From Rugamonas fusca (GTDB taxonomy: Bacteria; Pseudomonadota; Gammaproteobacteria; Burkholderiales; Burkholderiaceae_D): a stretch of DNA of 64,000 nt. Shown here one piece after another: positions 50,613 to 59,865 of the stretch (its first letter is position 1; every line of letters starts with the position of its first letter). The notes beneath the pieces are model-generated. The model was not told the origin of the DNA. It did no database searches and saw only the letters and a list, made by a program, of their open reading frames with translations. The translations under genes and the position numbers were made by a program. The stretch covers positions 62,001 through 126,000 of the forward strand of contig NZ_JACEZS010000012.1 in NCBI RefSeq assembly GCF_014042365.1, written 5' to 3'.

Positions 50613-52355
50613 TTAGCCCGCCTTGACCTTCACGTAGCGGCCGGGCGCCGCTTCGATCGGCTGGTATTTCGCGTTGCCGTGCTTGGCCGGCGCCTTCACG
50701 TCCTTGCCGCCATGCTCGGCCAGGAATTCGGCCCACTGCGGCCACCAGCTGCCCTTGTGCTCGGTGGCGCCGGCGAACCAGTCGTCGGCCGACATGGGCT
50801 TGGCGTTCTTGCCGCCTTTGCCGGGCGTGTCATTGACCCAGTAGCTGCGCTTGCCCTTGGAAGCCGGATTGATGACGCCGGCGATGTGGCCCGACGCACC
50901 GAGGATGAAACGGTTGGCCTTGGCCTTGCCGGGGTTGAGGATGCCCAGCGAACCGTAGGCCGAGGTCCACGGCACGATGTGGTCTTCGCGCGAAGCATAG
51001 ATGAAGGTGGGCGCATCGATCTTGCCCAGGTCCACCTGCTGGCCGGCCACGGCCAGCTTGCCCGGTTCCTTGAGGCTGTTTTCGAGGTAGGTATTGCGCA
51101 GATACCAGCAGAACATGGGGCCTGGCAGGTTGGTGCTGTCCGAGTTCCAGTACAGCAGGTCGAACGGCGGCGGTTCATTGCCCTTCAGGTAGTTGGATTG
51201 CACGTAGTTCCACACCAAGTCGTTCGGACGCAGGCTGGAGAAGGTGCTGGCCAGGTCGCTGCCCTTCATCAGGCCACCCTTGCTCAGCATGTTTTCGCGC
51301 ATGGCCACCTGGCTCTCATCGACGAACACACTGATCACACCCGTGTCGCTGAAGTCGAGGAAGGTGGTCAGCAAGGTCAGGCTGGCGGCCGGCTGTTCGC
51401 CACGGCCGGCCAGCACGGCCAGCGCCGTGGAGATGATGGTGCCGCCCACGCAAAAGCCCAGCATGTTCAGCTGGTCCTGGCCCGTGATCTCCTGCACCAC
51501 GTGGATGGCCTCGATCACACCCTGGTCCACGTACTGGTCCCAGGTGGTCTTGTCGAGCGACGCGTCCGGATTACTCCAGGAGACGAGGAACACGGTATTG
51601 CCCTGCTCCACCGCGTACCTGACCAGCGAATTTTCCGGCTGCAAGTCCAGGATGTAGTATTTGTTGATGCACGGCGGCACCATCAGCAGCGGGCGCTGGT
51701 GCACGGTGGCCGTGGCCGGCGTGTACTGGATCAGCTGGAACAGCGGGTTCTCGTACACCACCTGGCCCGGCGTCGTGGCCAGGTTGCGGCCCACTTCGAA
51801 CGCCGTTTCGTCCGACAGCGAGATATGGCCCTTGTTCATGTCGGCCAGCATATTGGCCAGGCCGCGCGTCAGGCTCTCGCCCTTGGTTTCGATCAGTTTC
51901 TGCTGCGCTTCGGGGTTGGTGGCCAGGAAGTTGGCGGGCGACATGGCGTCCACGATCTGCTGCACGGCGAACTGGATGCGCTGCTTTTGCTGGGGCGCCG
52001 CGTCCACCGCGTCGGCCAGGGCCGTGAGGAAACGGGCGTTGAGCAGGTATGATGCTGCACTGAACGAGGACAGCGCGTTACCCTGCCAGGCCGGCGTGGT
52101 GAAGCGGCGGTCGGCCATGGCAGGTGGTTTGCCGGCCATGAACTGCTGCCACAGCTGGCCCACATTGGCCATGTAATCGTTTTTGAGTTGCTCGATGGTT
52201 TCAGGTTCGATGGCAGCGCCCACTTCCTTGAGCAGTGCGGCGACCGGGTTGGCTTCCGCCTCCGGCACCATTTTGAACCAGGATTGCCATTGACCGGGGT
52301 CGCGCAGGTGCGACATCCATGCGTTGGCAATGACTTGAGGATCGGGCAAATTCAT
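50613..52355 (-). CDS. phaC: Class I polyhydroxyalkanoate synthase PhaC
   Basis: A 580-residue class I enzyme. The catalytic Cys 302 lies in the lipase-like box MLGFCVGG. FVDES, DHIVPWTSAYGSLGI and ILGASGHIAGVINP carry the remaining conserved Asp and His regions. The N-terminal 200 residues are the helical region that binds granules and controls chain length. It polymerises (R)-3-hydroxyacyl-CoA into storage polyester. AGGGAA is six bases before the ATG. No phaA or phaB is adjacent. The gene is divergent from a small membrane protein gene across 45 bases. Confidence 0.97.
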   Translation of the reverse strand: MNLPDPQVIANAWMSHLRDPGQWQSWFKMVPEAEANPVAALLKEVGAAIEPETIEQLKNDYMANVGQLWQQFMAGKPPAMADRRFTTPAWQGNALSSFSAASYLLNARFLTALADAVDAAPQQKQRIQFAVQQIVDAMSPANFLATNPEAQQKLIETKGESLTRGLANMLADMNKGHISLSDETAFEVGRNLATTPGQVVYENPLFQLIQYTPATATVHQRPLLMVPPCINKYYILDLQPENSLVRYAVEQGNTVFLVSWSNPDASLDKTTWDQYVDQGVIEAIHVVQEITGQDQLNMLGFCVGGTIISTALAVLAGRGEQPAASLTLLTTFLDFSDTGVISVFVDESQVAMRENMLSKGGLMKGSDLASTFSSLRPNDLVWNYVQSNYLKGNEPPPFDLLYWNSDSTNLPGPMFCWYLRNTYLENSLKEPGKLAVAGQQVDLGKIDAPTFIYASREDHIVPWTSAYGSLGILNPGKAKANRFILGASGHIAGVINPASKGKRSYWVNDTPGKGGKNAKPMSADDWFAGATEHKGSWWPQWAEFLAEHGGKDVKAPAKHGNAKYQPIEAAPGRYVKVKAG

Positions 52356-52400
52356 GTGTGATTCCCTAAAAATAGTTAAATTTTCTTACCAAGACTGCTT

Positions 52401-52637
52401 ATGCTGATTGTCGCTATCGCATGGATCTACGTCGTCGGGCTGATGGCCCTGACGGAACCCACGGTTGTTGCTGGAATTGTAACGTTTTTGTTCTACTGCG
52501 TGGTGCCACTGGGCATATTGTTCTATCTGGCCGGCGCGCGCAAGCGCAAGGCGCGCCGCGTGGCGCAGGAACAGGCCGCCCATGCGGCACGTATGGCGGC
52601 GCGCGAGGCCGGCGGGGATCGGCCCGCCGGCGACTGA
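52401..52637 (+). CDS. Small single- or double-pass membrane protein
   Basis: A 78-residue protein with hydrophobic segments at about residues 2-18 and 22-45, followed by a basic and Ala-rich tail (GARKRKARRVAQEQAAHAA). I do not recognise a named family. It is transcribed away from phaC and converges on pgeF, 17 bases short of that gene's end. Codon use resembles its neighbours, and the topology (hydrophobic hairpin with positive-inside tail) supports a real inner-membrane protein. Confidence 0.68.
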   Translation: MLIVAIAWIYVVGLMALTEPTVVAGIVTFLFYCVVPLGILFYLAGARKRKARRVAQEQAAHAARMAAREAGGDRPAGD

Positions 52638-52654
52638 AGCGGCCGCCGTCGCCA

Positions 52655-53470
52655 TCATTTGAGCCACACCAGGCTGGCTTGCCGGCCTGTTATGCCGTCG
52701 CGCCGGTAGGAATAAAAGCGGCGGGCGTCCGTGACCGTGCAATCCTCGCCACCGGCCACGCGTTCCACGCCGTCGGCGCGCAGCATGTGGCGCGCCAGCG
52801 CATAGATGTCGGCCAGGTATTTGCCGGGGTGGCCGGGCCTGGCGACAAATGCCGATTGCACCTGTTGCCGGCCTTGCGCATCGGCGGCGCCGGCCATGAA
52901 GGCTGCCAGCACATCGGCGCCCACTTCAAACTGCGTAGGGCCGATCGCCGGGCCCAGCCAGGCCAGGATCTCGCCTGCGCCGGCAGCGCGCATGGCCGCC
53001 ACCGTGCGGCCCAGCACACCACCTGCCAGTCCGCGCCAGCCCGCGTGGGCCGCCGCCACCACGGTGCCGGCGCGGTCGCAGAACAGCACGGGCAGGCAGT
53101 CGGCCGTCATCACGACACAGACGGCGCCGTGCGTGGTGGCCATGCTGGCGTCGGCCTCGAACGCGCCGGCGTAGCTGTCCGCGCCGGCCGCCTGGGCCGC
53201 CGACACGGCCGCCGCGTCGGCCACCACCGTGCCATGGACCTGCGTCAGCCAGGCCGGTTCGGCCGGCAGCACGGCGCGCAGCCGGGCGCGGTTTTCCAGC
53301 ACGTTGGCACGCGCATCGTTGACATGGACACCGAGATTGAGGCCGCCGCCGCCCGCCCCGTCATCGTACGGCGCGGGACTCACCCCGCCCTGGCGGGTGG
53401 TGGACAGCGCTCCCACGCCGGCCGGCAAGTCCGGCCAGTGGGGGATCAGCCAGGATGGCTGCCCCGGCAT
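52655..53470 (-). CDS. pgeF: Peptidoglycan editing factor PgeF (YfiH/LACC1 family)
   Basis: A 271-residue protein of the multicopper-like YfiH family. The metal or active-site residues are in WLTQVHGTVV, MTADCLPVLFCD and AAAHAGWRGLAGG. It fixes misincorporated serine in peptidoglycan precursors in E. coli, and relatives act on purine nucleosides. The start overlaps the rluD stop by one base (TGATG), so the two genes are coupled. The same bamD-rluD-pgeF order is common in beta- and gamma-proteobacteria. Confidence 0.94.
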   Translation of the reverse strand: MPGQPSWLIPHWPDLPAGVGALSTTRQGGVSPAPYDDGAGGGGLNLGVHVNDARANVLENRARLRAVLPAEPAWLTQVHGTVVADAAAVSAAQAAGADSYAGAFEADASMATTHGAVCVVMTADCLPVLFCDRAGTVVAAAHAGWRGLAGGVLGRTVAAMRAAGAGEILAWLGPAIGPTQFEVGADVLAAFMAGAADAQGRQQVQSAFVARPGHPGKYLADIYALARHMLRADGVERVAGGEDCTVTDARRFYSYRRDGITGRQASLVWLK

Positions 53471-54510
53471 CAGTCCTGCCCCGGCTCGGCGATGCCGGCC
53501 TTGGCGATCAGTTCAGCGAAGTCGTCGGCCAGCGGCACGGTCCACTCGCACTGCTCGCCCGTGGCCGGATGCACCAGGCCCAGGCGGCGCGCCTGCAGCG
53601 CCTGGCGCGGGAAGATGTTGGCCAGGTGCTGCTTGCCGTAGGTGACGTCGCCGACCAGCGAAAAGCCGATCGACATCATGTGCACGCGGATCTGGTGGGT
53701 GCGGCCCGTCTCCAGGCGGCACTGCACCAGGCTCACGGGACGGCGGTCCAGCTCGCCCGAGGCCAGCACTTCGTAGTGCGTGATGGCGGGCTTGGAACCC
53801 ATGCTGGTGGAGACGGCCATCTTGATGCGGTCCTTCGGGTGGCGGCCCATGGCGGCGTCGATGGTGCCGCTCTGGCGCGGCGTGCCCCACACCAGCGCGT
53901 AATACTCGCGCTTGACGGTACGGGCGGCCAGCTGGCGCACCAGGTCGGTCTGGACCGGCAGCGTCTTGCCGACCACCATCAAGCCGCTGGTATCCTTGTC
54001 CAGCCGGTGCACGATGCCGGCGCGCGGCACGCCCGCCAGTTGCGGGCAGTGGTGCAGCAAGCCATTGAGCAAGGTGCCCGACCAGTTGCCCGCGCCCGGA
54101 TGCACGACCAGGCCGGCCGGCTTGTTGATGACGATCAGGTGCTCGTCCTCGTAGACGATATTCAGCGGCACCGGCTCGGGCTTGAACGCCACGTCCTCGG
54201 GCGCCGGCTGCGGCAGGATGACGATGTGCTCGTCGCCATACACGGTGTCCTTGGTGCTGCGGGCCGGCTTGCCGTCCACGCTGACGAAGCCGTCCGTGAT
54301 CCACATTTGCAGGCGGCCGCGCGAGAATTGCGGCACCAGGTGGGAAATGACCTTGTCGAGGCGCTGGCCGCACACCTCGGACGTCAGTTGCAGTTCGATC
54401 GGCGCCAGGCCGTCGTCGCCGTCATCGGCCAGCAGCTCGCCTTCGAAATCATGGTCAAATTCCGGTTCGGAGGTAGAATCGGCCGGATTCGGCTTTGGAG
54501 TTAATATCAC
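53470..54510 (-). CDS. rluD: 23S rRNA pseudouridine synthase RluD
   Basis: A 346-residue protein starting with GTG. An S4 RNA-binding domain (QRLDKVISHLVPQFSRGRLQ) precedes the catalytic domain with the Asp in IVHRLDKDTSGLMVVGKT. GRTHQIRVHMMSIGFSLVGD is the other conserved block. It modifies uridines 1911, 1915 and 1917 of 23S rRNA. An acidic N-terminal extension (residues 1-35) is longer than in E. coli. It is divergent from bamD. Confidence 0.95.
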   Translation of the reverse strand: MILTPKPNPADSTSEPEFDHDFEGELLADDGDDGLAPIELQLTSEVCGQRLDKVISHLVPQFSRGRLQMWITDGFVSVDGKPARSTKDTVYGDEHIVILPQPAPEDVAFKPEPVPLNIVYEDEHLIVINKPAGLVVHPGAGNWSGTLLNGLLHHCPQLAGVPRAGIVHRLDKDTSGLMVVGKTLPVQTDLVRQLAARTVKREYYALVWGTPRQSGTIDAAMGRHPKDRIKMAVSTSMGSKPAITHYEVLASGELDRRPVSLVQCRLETGRTHQIRVHMMSIGFSLVGDVTYGKQHLANIFPRQALQARRLGLVHPATGEQCEWTVPLADDFAELIAKAGIAEPGQD

Positions 54511-54525
54511 AGCATTCCCATCGGC

Positions 54526-54531
54526 TATAAT
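54526..54531 (+). promoter_or_regulatory. Candidate -10 element of bamD
   Basis: TATAAT lies 46 bases before the bamD ATG in the 66-base gap to rluD. A good -35 is not visible; TTAATA at 54501-54506 would need a 19-base spacer. Confidence 0.35.
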
Positions 54532-54576
54532 CAGCCCATTGTAAAACTTTGGTTAAACAGCTTCTTGCACAACTTT

Positions 54577-55374
54577 ATGCAAAAAAAATTATCGGTAGTC
54601 GCAGCAACTGTCGTTCTGCTTGGTTTGTCCGGTTGCGGTCTCCTGCCCGAGAAAGTCGATGAGACGAAAGGCTGGAGCGCTTCGAAATTATACTCGGAGG
54701 CGATGGAAGAACTCGAGGGTCAACATTACGAACGTGCGGTTCAATTGTTCGAGAAGCTGGAATCGAGCTACCCGTTCGGCACCTACGCGCAACAGGCGCA
54801 GATGGAAATTGCCTACGCCTACTACAAGTCGCAGGACCAGGCCCAGGCGCTGGCGGCCGTGGAGCGCTTCATCAAGCTGCACCCGAACCACGCCAACGTC
54901 GACTACATGTACTACCTGCGCGGCCTGATCAATTTCAACGACCAGATCGGCTTCCTGAACTTCATCTACGAACAGGACCCGACCGAGCGCGACCCGAAAG
55001 CGACGCGCGAAGCGTTCACGGCCTTCAAGGCCCTGGTCGACAAGTTCCCCAACAGCAAGTACACGCCCGACGCCATCGAGCGCATGAAGTACCTGATCAA
55101 CGCCATGGCCTCGTATGAAGTGCACGTGGCGCGTTACTACTACCGCCGGGGCGCCTACCTGGCGGCCATCAACCGCGCCATGGGCGCCGTCAATGACTAC
55201 CGCGACTCGCCGGCCATCGAGGAAGCGCTGTACATCATGTACCGTGGCTACGACAAGATGGGCATGACCGTGCTGCGCGACGACACGCTGCGCGTGCTCA
55301 AGCTCAACTTCCCCAAGACCGCCTTTCTGGACGAAGGCGTGAAGGCCGAGCGCCACTGGTGGAAGATCTGGTAA
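54577..55374 (+). CDS. bamD: Outer-membrane assembly lipoprotein BamD
   Basis: A 265-residue lipoprotein starting at MQKKLSVVAATVVLLGLSGC, with the lipobox LSGC. TPR-like helical repeats follow (YSEAMEELEGQHYERAVQLF, AYAYYKSQDQAQALAAVERF, then YLRGLINFNDQIGF). It is an essential part of the BAM complex that inserts beta-barrel proteins into the outer membrane. A TTG at 54565 is also in frame but the ATG gives the normal signal. Repeat elements downstream may end the transcript. Confidence 0.96.
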   Translation: MQKKLSVVAATVVLLGLSGCGLLPEKVDETKGWSASKLYSEAMEELEGQHYERAVQLFEKLESSYPFGTYAQQAQMEIAYAYYKSQDQAQALAAVERFIKLHPNHANVDYMYYLRGLINFNDQIGFLNFIYEQDPTERDPKATREAFTAFKALVDKFPNSKYTPDAIERMKYLINAMASYEVHVARYYYRRGAYLAAINRAMGAVNDYRDSPAIEEALYIMYRGYDKMGMTVLRDDTLRVLKLNFPKTAFLDEGVKAERHWWKIW

Positions 55375-55376
55375 GC

Positions 55377-55470
55377 AAAATCGGGGACGTACCCCGATTT
55401 TTCCAGCAGCCAAAATCGGGGACGTAACACGGTTTTTCTGCGTTGGAAAATGGTGTTACGTCCCCGATTT
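55377..55470. repeat. Pair of REP-like palindromes between bamD and yaaA
   Basis: The first palindrome is AAAATCGGGG (55377-55386) and CCCCGATTTT (55392-55401) around ACGTA. The second is AAATCGGGGACGTAACAC (55413-55430), exactly inverted at 55453-55470 with a 22-base centre. All four arms share the core AAATCGGGGACGT. They fill the gap between the convergent genes bamD and yaaA and could also act as a two-way terminator because T and A runs flank the GC core. Confidence 0.82.
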
Positions 55471-55472
55471 GT

Positions 55473-56243
55473 TTAGGCGGCAACGCGGCGGCGGAAGATC
55501 CAGGTCTTGGCGTTGGAGTCCTCGGCGTTGAAGGCGTAGCCATCGGCCGTGAAATCCTTCAGGCGCTCGGGATCGGTGATGCCGTTGACGGCCGCGTAAC
55601 GGGCCATCAGCCCGCGCGCCCGCTTGGCGTAGAACGAGATGATCTTGTATTTGCCGTTCTTCCAGTCCTCGAACTGGGGCGTGACGACCGGCATCGCCAG
55701 CTGGCGCGGCTTGACGGACTTGAAATATTCTTCGGACGCCAGGTTGACCAGCGTCTGCGCGCCCTTTTCCTCGGCCGTGCGGTTCAGCGCCTGGGTAATG
55801 GTGTCGCCCCAGAATGCATACAAGTCCTTGCCGCGCGCGTTGACCAGGCGTGTGCCCATTTCCAGCCGGTGCGGGTGGATCATGTCCAGCGGACGGAGCA
55901 CGCCGTACAGGCCGGACAGGATGCGGATGCGCGATTGCGCGTAATCGAGCTGGCCCGCCGTCAGCGTGCGCGCCTGCAAGCCGGCGTAGACGTCGCCATT
56001 AAAGGCCATCACGGCTTGCCGGCCTTGCGCCGGGTCCGGCGACCACGAGGCGTAGCGGGTCACGTTCAGGTGCGACAGCGCATCGGAAATATCCATCAGG
56101 CTGCCCACTTCGGCCGGCGAAAATTCGCGCAGGCGATCAATCAGCTGGGCGGAGTGATCGAGAAAGTCTGGGGTGGTTTGCAATTGGGTGGTGGGTGGCG
56201 TCTCCAGGTCGAGACTTTTGGCGGGCGAAAGCACTATCAGCAT
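55473..56243 (-). CDS. yaaA: Peroxide stress protein YaaA (DUF328)
   Basis: A 256-residue protein starting at [12 protein letters not shown], the family's usual N terminus; a start six codons earlier is less likely. Conserved parts are [34 protein letters not shown] and [14 protein letters not shown]. YaaA limits free iron and DNA damage during peroxide stress in E. coli and binds DNA through a helix-hairpin-helix-like motif. It is divergent from a PIN-domain gene across 36 bases. Confidence 0.95.
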   Translation of the reverse strand: MLIVLSPAKSLDLETPPTTQLQTTPDFLDHSAQLIDRLREFSPAEVGSLMDISDALSHLNVTRYASWSPDPAQGRQAVMAFNGDVYAGLQARTLTAGQLDYAQSRIRILSGLYGVLRPLDMIHPHRLEMGTRLVNARGKDLYAFWGDTITQALNRTAEEKGAQTLVNLASEEYFKSVKPRQLAMPVVTPQFEDWKNGKYKIISFYAKRARGLMARYAAVNGITDPERLKDFTADGYAFNAEDSNAKTWIFRRRVAA

Positions 56244-56279
56244 AAGAATCCAGAACAACACATTTACAGAATTGCCGAC

Positions 56280-56717
56280 ATGATACCTGTTCCACCGAAA
56301 CGCATCGTGCTAGACACCAATGTCTGCCTCGACCTGTTCGTCTTCAACGACCCGCGCTGGTCGGCCCTGCTGGCCGCCATCGAGAGCGGCGCCGTGGAAG
56401 CGATCACGCGCGAGGATTGCCGCGCCGAATACCGCGTCGTGCTGCACTACCCCCACCTGCCGCTCGACGAAACGAGCCGCCCCGTGAGCGCAGCGCGCTT
56501 TGACGCGCTGATCAAGGTGGTGGCGCCGCCCGTGTCCGGCGTGCGCTTACCCGTGTGCAGCGACCGCGACGACCAGAAGTTCCTGGAACTGGCGCGCGAC
56601 GCCCAGGCCGATATCCTCATCACCAAGGACAAGGCCCTGCTCAAGCTGGCGCGCCGCCTCACCAAGGCCGGCATGTTCCGCGTGATGGTGCCGGAAGCCT
56701 GGTCGCTGGAAAGCTGA
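56280..56717 (+). CDS. PIN-domain protein, putative toxin-type ribonuclease
   Basis: A 145-residue protein starting at [20 protein letters not shown]. The acidic PIN residues appear in [34 protein letters not shown] and LITKDKALL. It belongs to the family often annotated as toxin component of a toxin-antitoxin pair. No small antitoxin gene lies directly up- or downstream: yaaA is divergent and the next gene is an aminotransferase. It may therefore be a solitary nuclease or be paired in trans. An open frame extends upstream but it overlaps yaaA on the other strand. Confidence 0.85.
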   Translation: MIPVPPKRIVLDTNVCLDLFVFNDPRWSALLAAIESGAVEAITREDCRAEYRVVLHYPHLPLDETSRPVSAARFDALIKVVAPPVSGVRLPVCSDRDDQKFLELARDAQADILITKDKALLKLARRLTKAGMFRVMVPEAWSLES

Positions 56718-56817
56718 TCGCGCCGGTTTGCCAAGGCTCGCCAGGCCACCTTTTTGGCAACACGCGCCCCAATGCGCTGCGCTAGAATAAGCACTGGCCC
56801 ATCAATTGCAATCCGTC

Positions 56818-57996
56818 ATGAACCAGCCGCAGCATCCGCCCGTTACACCCGCCCTGACCAGCCGCTTGCCCCGCGTGGGCACGACAGTGTTTACCCGCAT
56901 GTCGCAACTGGCGGCCGAGTCCGGCGCGGTCAACCTGGGCCAGGGCTTCCCCGACTTCGCCTGCGAACCGGCGCTGGTGGACCTGGTCACGGAAGCCATG
57001 CGGAGCGGCCACAACCAATATCCGATGATGACGGGCGTGCCGGCATTGCGCGCCGCCATCGTCGCCAAGATCGCCGCCATCTACGGCCACCAGTACGACG
57101 CCAACACGGAAATCACCGTCACGGCCGGCGCCACCGAGGCGCTGACGACGGCCATCCTGTGCTGCGTCCATCCGTGCGACGAAGTGATCGTGATCGAACC
57201 GGCCTACGACAGCTACCTGCCCGCCATCGCGCTGGCCGGCGGCGTGCCCGTGCCGGTGCAGATGACGGTCGACGCCGACGGCTACCGCGTGCCGTGGGAC
57301 CAGGTGGCGGCCGCCGTCACGCCGCGCACCCGGCTCATCATCGTCAACACCCCGCACAACCCCACCGGCAGCGTGTTGCGCGCGGCCGACCTGCACGCGC
57401 TGGCCGACATCGTGCGCGGCACCCACATGCTGATCCTGTCGGACGAAGTGTATGAACACATGGTCTACGACGGCCAGCGCCACGAATCGATGTGCCGCTA
57501 TCCGGAACTGGCGGCGCGCAGCTTCGTCGTCTCCAGCTTCGGCAAGACTTACCACGTGACGGGCTGGAAAGTGGGCTATGTGGCCGCGCCGGCCGCGCTG
57601 AGCGCCGAGTTCCGCAAGGTCCACCAATACAACGTGTTCAGCGTTAACACCCCCATGCAGCACGGCCTGGCCGGCTACATGGCCGATCCGGCGCCCTACC
57701 AGCAATTGCCCGCGTTCTACCAGCGCAAGCGCGACCTGTTCCGCGACGGCTTGCAGGGCAGCCGCTTCGAGCTGCTGCCGGCTGACGGCACCTATTTCCA
57801 GTGCGTCCGTTACGACCGCATCTCGTCGCTGCCGGAGGCGCAGTTCGCGGAGTGGCTGACGAGCGAAATCAAAGTGGCCGCGATTCCGGTCTCGGCGTTT
57901 TACCAGCGTAGCCAGGAGTCGGGCATCGTCCGCTTCTGCTTCGCCAAGAAAGAGGAGACACTGGCACTCGCCTTGCAGCGATTGACCAGCATATAA
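56818..57996 (+). CDS. Methionine aminotransferase (YbdL-like)
   Basis: A 392-residue class I/II aminotransferase. Lys 243 in SSFGKTYHVTGWKVGY binds PLP. VNLGQGFPDFACEP, TVTAGATEALTTAI, VNTPHNPTGSVL and ILSDEVYEHMVYDG follow the YbdL/kynurenine aminotransferase pattern. It probably moves the amino group from Met and other hydrophobic residues to a 2-oxo acid. I start at ATG 56818; an in-frame TTG four codons upstream is weaker. It stands alone between the PIN and HD-GYP-like genes. Confidence 0.92.
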   Translation: MNQPQHPPVTPALTSRLPRVGTTVFTRMSQLAAESGAVNLGQGFPDFACEPALVDLVTEAMRSGHNQYPMMTGVPALRAAIVAKIAAIYGHQYDANTEITVTAGATEALTTAILCCVHPCDEVIVIEPAYDSYLPAIALAGGVPVPVQMTVDADGYRVPWDQVAAAVTPRTRLIIVNTPHNPTGSVLRAADLHALADIVRGTHMLILSDEVYEHMVYDGQRHESMCRYPELAARSFVVSSFGKTYHVTGWKVGYVAAPAALSAEFRKVHQYNVFSVNTPMQHGLAGYMADPAPYQQLPAFYQRKRDLFRDGLQGSRFELLPADGTYFQCVRYDRISSLPEAQFAEWLTSEIKVAAIPVSAFYQRSQESGIVRFCFAKKEETLALALQRLTSI

Positions 57997-58053
57997 CATC
58001 AGCCAGCCGGCCCTTCATGCGGGCTCAGGCAGGCCAGCAGGACGGGAAAGATC

Positions 58054-59151
58054 ATGGTGCAACGTCGCATTACCCTCAAGGATCTGGTGTTGGGCGAACC
58101 GCTGCGGTGGGATTTGTTCGGCGCCGACTCGGGCGGCCGCCCGCTGCTGCACAAGGGCCAGATCGCCGATGACAACCAACAGCTGCAGACGCTGATCGAC
58201 GCTGGCCTGTTCGCCGAGGAGGAACCGCCGCCGTCCGTGCTGCACCAGCTCAACCGGTGCAACCGCCGGCTCGAGCGCATGCTGCGCGACCTGCGCAACG
58301 AGCACAACGCGGAGGCGGAACTGCGCGATATCGCGCGCGACGTGATCGCCGCCGTGGAACTGAACGCCGACATCGCCCTGGCCTGCATTTTCCTGGCCCA
58401 GATCGCCGGCACCTACGCCGTGCGCCACTGCATCGAGACGGCCGTGGTGGTGGTGGTCATCGCGCGCGGCATGGGCAAGCCGCCGGCGGAAATCCTGACT
58501 GTGACGGCCGCCGCGCTGACCATGAACGTGGGCATGCTGCGCCACCATGACACCTTCCAGAACAAGCGCCTGCCGCTCACGCGCGAAGAAATGGCCATCG
58601 TGCACCGCCACCCCGAAGACAGCGCCGACCTGCTCAAGTGCGCCGGCGTGAAGGACGAGGAATGGATTTCCTGCGTGCTGCTGCACCACGAGAACGACGA
58701 CGGCAGCGGCTATCCGGCCGGCCTGGTCCGCCCCGCCGTGACGCAGAACGCCAAGCTGATCAGCCTGGCCGACCGCTACTGCGCCCAGGTGTCGGCCCGC
58801 AACTACCGCCGCTCCATGCTGCCCGACCAGGCGCTGCGCGCCGTGCTCGGCGATCCCACCATTCCCGTCGACAAGGAACTTGCAGCCCACTTTGCGCGTG
58901 AGCTGGGCAGCTACCCGCCCGGCTGCCTGGTGCGCTTGCAAAACGGTGAGATTGGCGTGGTGCGGCAACGCGGCGGCGATGGCACCTTGGGCATCTCCAG
59001 CCTGCGCGACGGGGCCGGCATCGTGCTCGCGCCGGCAACGCCGCGCAGCACGCAGGACGCCCAGTGCGGCATCGCGGCCGTGCTCAGCGAGGACGAAGCG
59101 GCCGTGCGCTTCAGCATGAAGCAGATCTGGGGCGCGCAGGCCAGCCTGTAG
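58054..59151 (+). CDS. HD-GYP-like protein with degenerate HD metal site
   Basis: A 365-residue protein with an N-terminal domain of about 95 residues and an HD-GYP-like domain from about 105 to 265. The GYP part HHENDDGSGYP (211-221) and SLADRYCAQVSAR are intact, and a conserved His is at 125. The HD pair itself is lost: the expected LHDIGK position reads LTMNVGM, so His-Asp is replaced by about Met 157 and Asn 158. A small beta-rich C-terminal domain (RLQNGEIGVVRQRGGDG) follows. It may bind cyclic di-GMP without cutting it. GGGAAAG lies before the ATG. Confidence 0.85.
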   Translation: MVQRRITLKDLVLGEPLRWDLFGADSGGRPLLHKGQIADDNQQLQTLIDAGLFAEEEPPPSVLHQLNRCNRRLERMLRDLRNEHNAEAELRDIARDVIAAVELNADIALACIFLAQIAGTYAVRHCIETAVVVVVIARGMGKPPAEILTVTAAALTMNVGMLRHHDTFQNKRLPLTREEMAIVHRHPEDSADLLKCAGVKDEEWISCVLLHHENDDGSGYPAGLVRPAVTQNAKLISLADRYCAQVSARNYRRSMLPDQALRAVLGDPTIPVDKELAAHFARELGSYPPGCLVRLQNGEIGVVRQRGGDGTLGISSLRDGAGIVLAPATPRSTQDAQCGIAAVLSEDEAAVRFSMKQIWGAQASL

Positions 59152-59532
59152 CTTTTACCGCCCGCCAAACGACTGCCATGGGAAACGATCACCCAGACGT
59201 GGGTCTGAGGTGCCGCTCGAAGCCGCCCTGGTCCGACTCCAAGTCGAGGAGATCCGCCGCCTGAACAAACAGGCGTAACGGGGAACGCTTGCCGGAGGGT
59301 TTCAGTTTTTGATTAACCGGTGGGCGTATGCAATCCGAGATCGTCAGCTGCGACCTTAAGACACGGAAGCCGAAACTTGGCCTGAAAAACAAGTGACTGG
59401 GACTTACTTCCGTTACCGCCCCATTGCGGACCGTTGCGATTCTATTTAGCGGCCGTTGAGCGTGACGAACAGCCGGGGCGCTTTAGCGAGGCCGAGTTGA
59501 TTAAATGGTTGGGTGTTTTGGGGCGCAATCAA
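59152..59532. other. Gene-poor stretch with lower GC
   Basis: No supported gene is seen in these 381 bases. A 22-codon run ending at 59277 (LEAALVRLQVEEIRRLNKQA) and a run near 59440 (YLAAVERDEQPGRFSEAELI) have protein-like composition but no start, ribosome site or family match. They may be decayed gene fragments. No terminator or RNA gene was recognised. Confidence 0.45.
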
Positions 59533-59865
59533 TTAAACACGGCCTTGATTTTGCAAATAGGTTCGAACTGCCTCAGCGGAATTAAACGGCGGCGGGCTTT
59601 CAAAATTCAAAATCTCGTCTAGCGCCTCATCTAAATTCGCATGATGGTCCGGAGTCGCCGGGACTAATGAATAAATTCCGTTCTCTACAACGAACATCCC
59701 ACGCCTGTTTGGCACTGAGAATTCAGGTTTTAGCGGCTCACCGCGATCACTCCAGAACAGCCAAATAGCAGCTTCCACATCCAATCCTTCACAATTGGCG
59801 ATTGCTTCGGCCTCAGTGTGGAAAGCAATCAATGTGCGTTCCTCGGTCTCGACCACAAATATCAT
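59533..59865 (-). CDS. Orphan small protein, lower-GC gene
   Basis: A 110-residue acidic protein (MIFVVETEERTLIAFHTEAE at the start). It has no signal peptide or membrane segment. AWLFW-like AIWLFWSDRGEPL and NLDEALDEILNFESP are notable. AAAGGAA lies upstream of the ATG at a somewhat long spacing. The gene has visibly lower GC than its surroundings, which hints at recent acquisition. Small acidic cytoplasmic proteins of this kind are often immunity proteins, but no toxin is next to it and I do not recognise a family. Confidence 0.65.
   Translation of the reverse strand: MIFVVETEERTLIAFHTEAEAIANCEGLDVEAAIWLFWSDRGEPLKPEFSVPNRRGMFVVENGIYSLVPATPDHHANLDEALDEILNFESPPPFNSAEAVRTYLQNQGRV

Noticed and set aside
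55443..56279. A long N-terminal extension of the PIN protein
   Set aside because: It runs antisense to yaaA; the PIN fold begins directly after the ATG at 56280.
56753..56788. TTGGCA and TAGAAT as a promoter for the methionine aminotransferase gene
   Set aside because: The spacer is 23 bases, too long for a sigma-70 promoter.
59208..59277. A short protein-like run ending in NKQA that could be a pseudogene tail
   Set aside because: Too short and without a start or family match to report as a pseudogene; noted only in the gap description.
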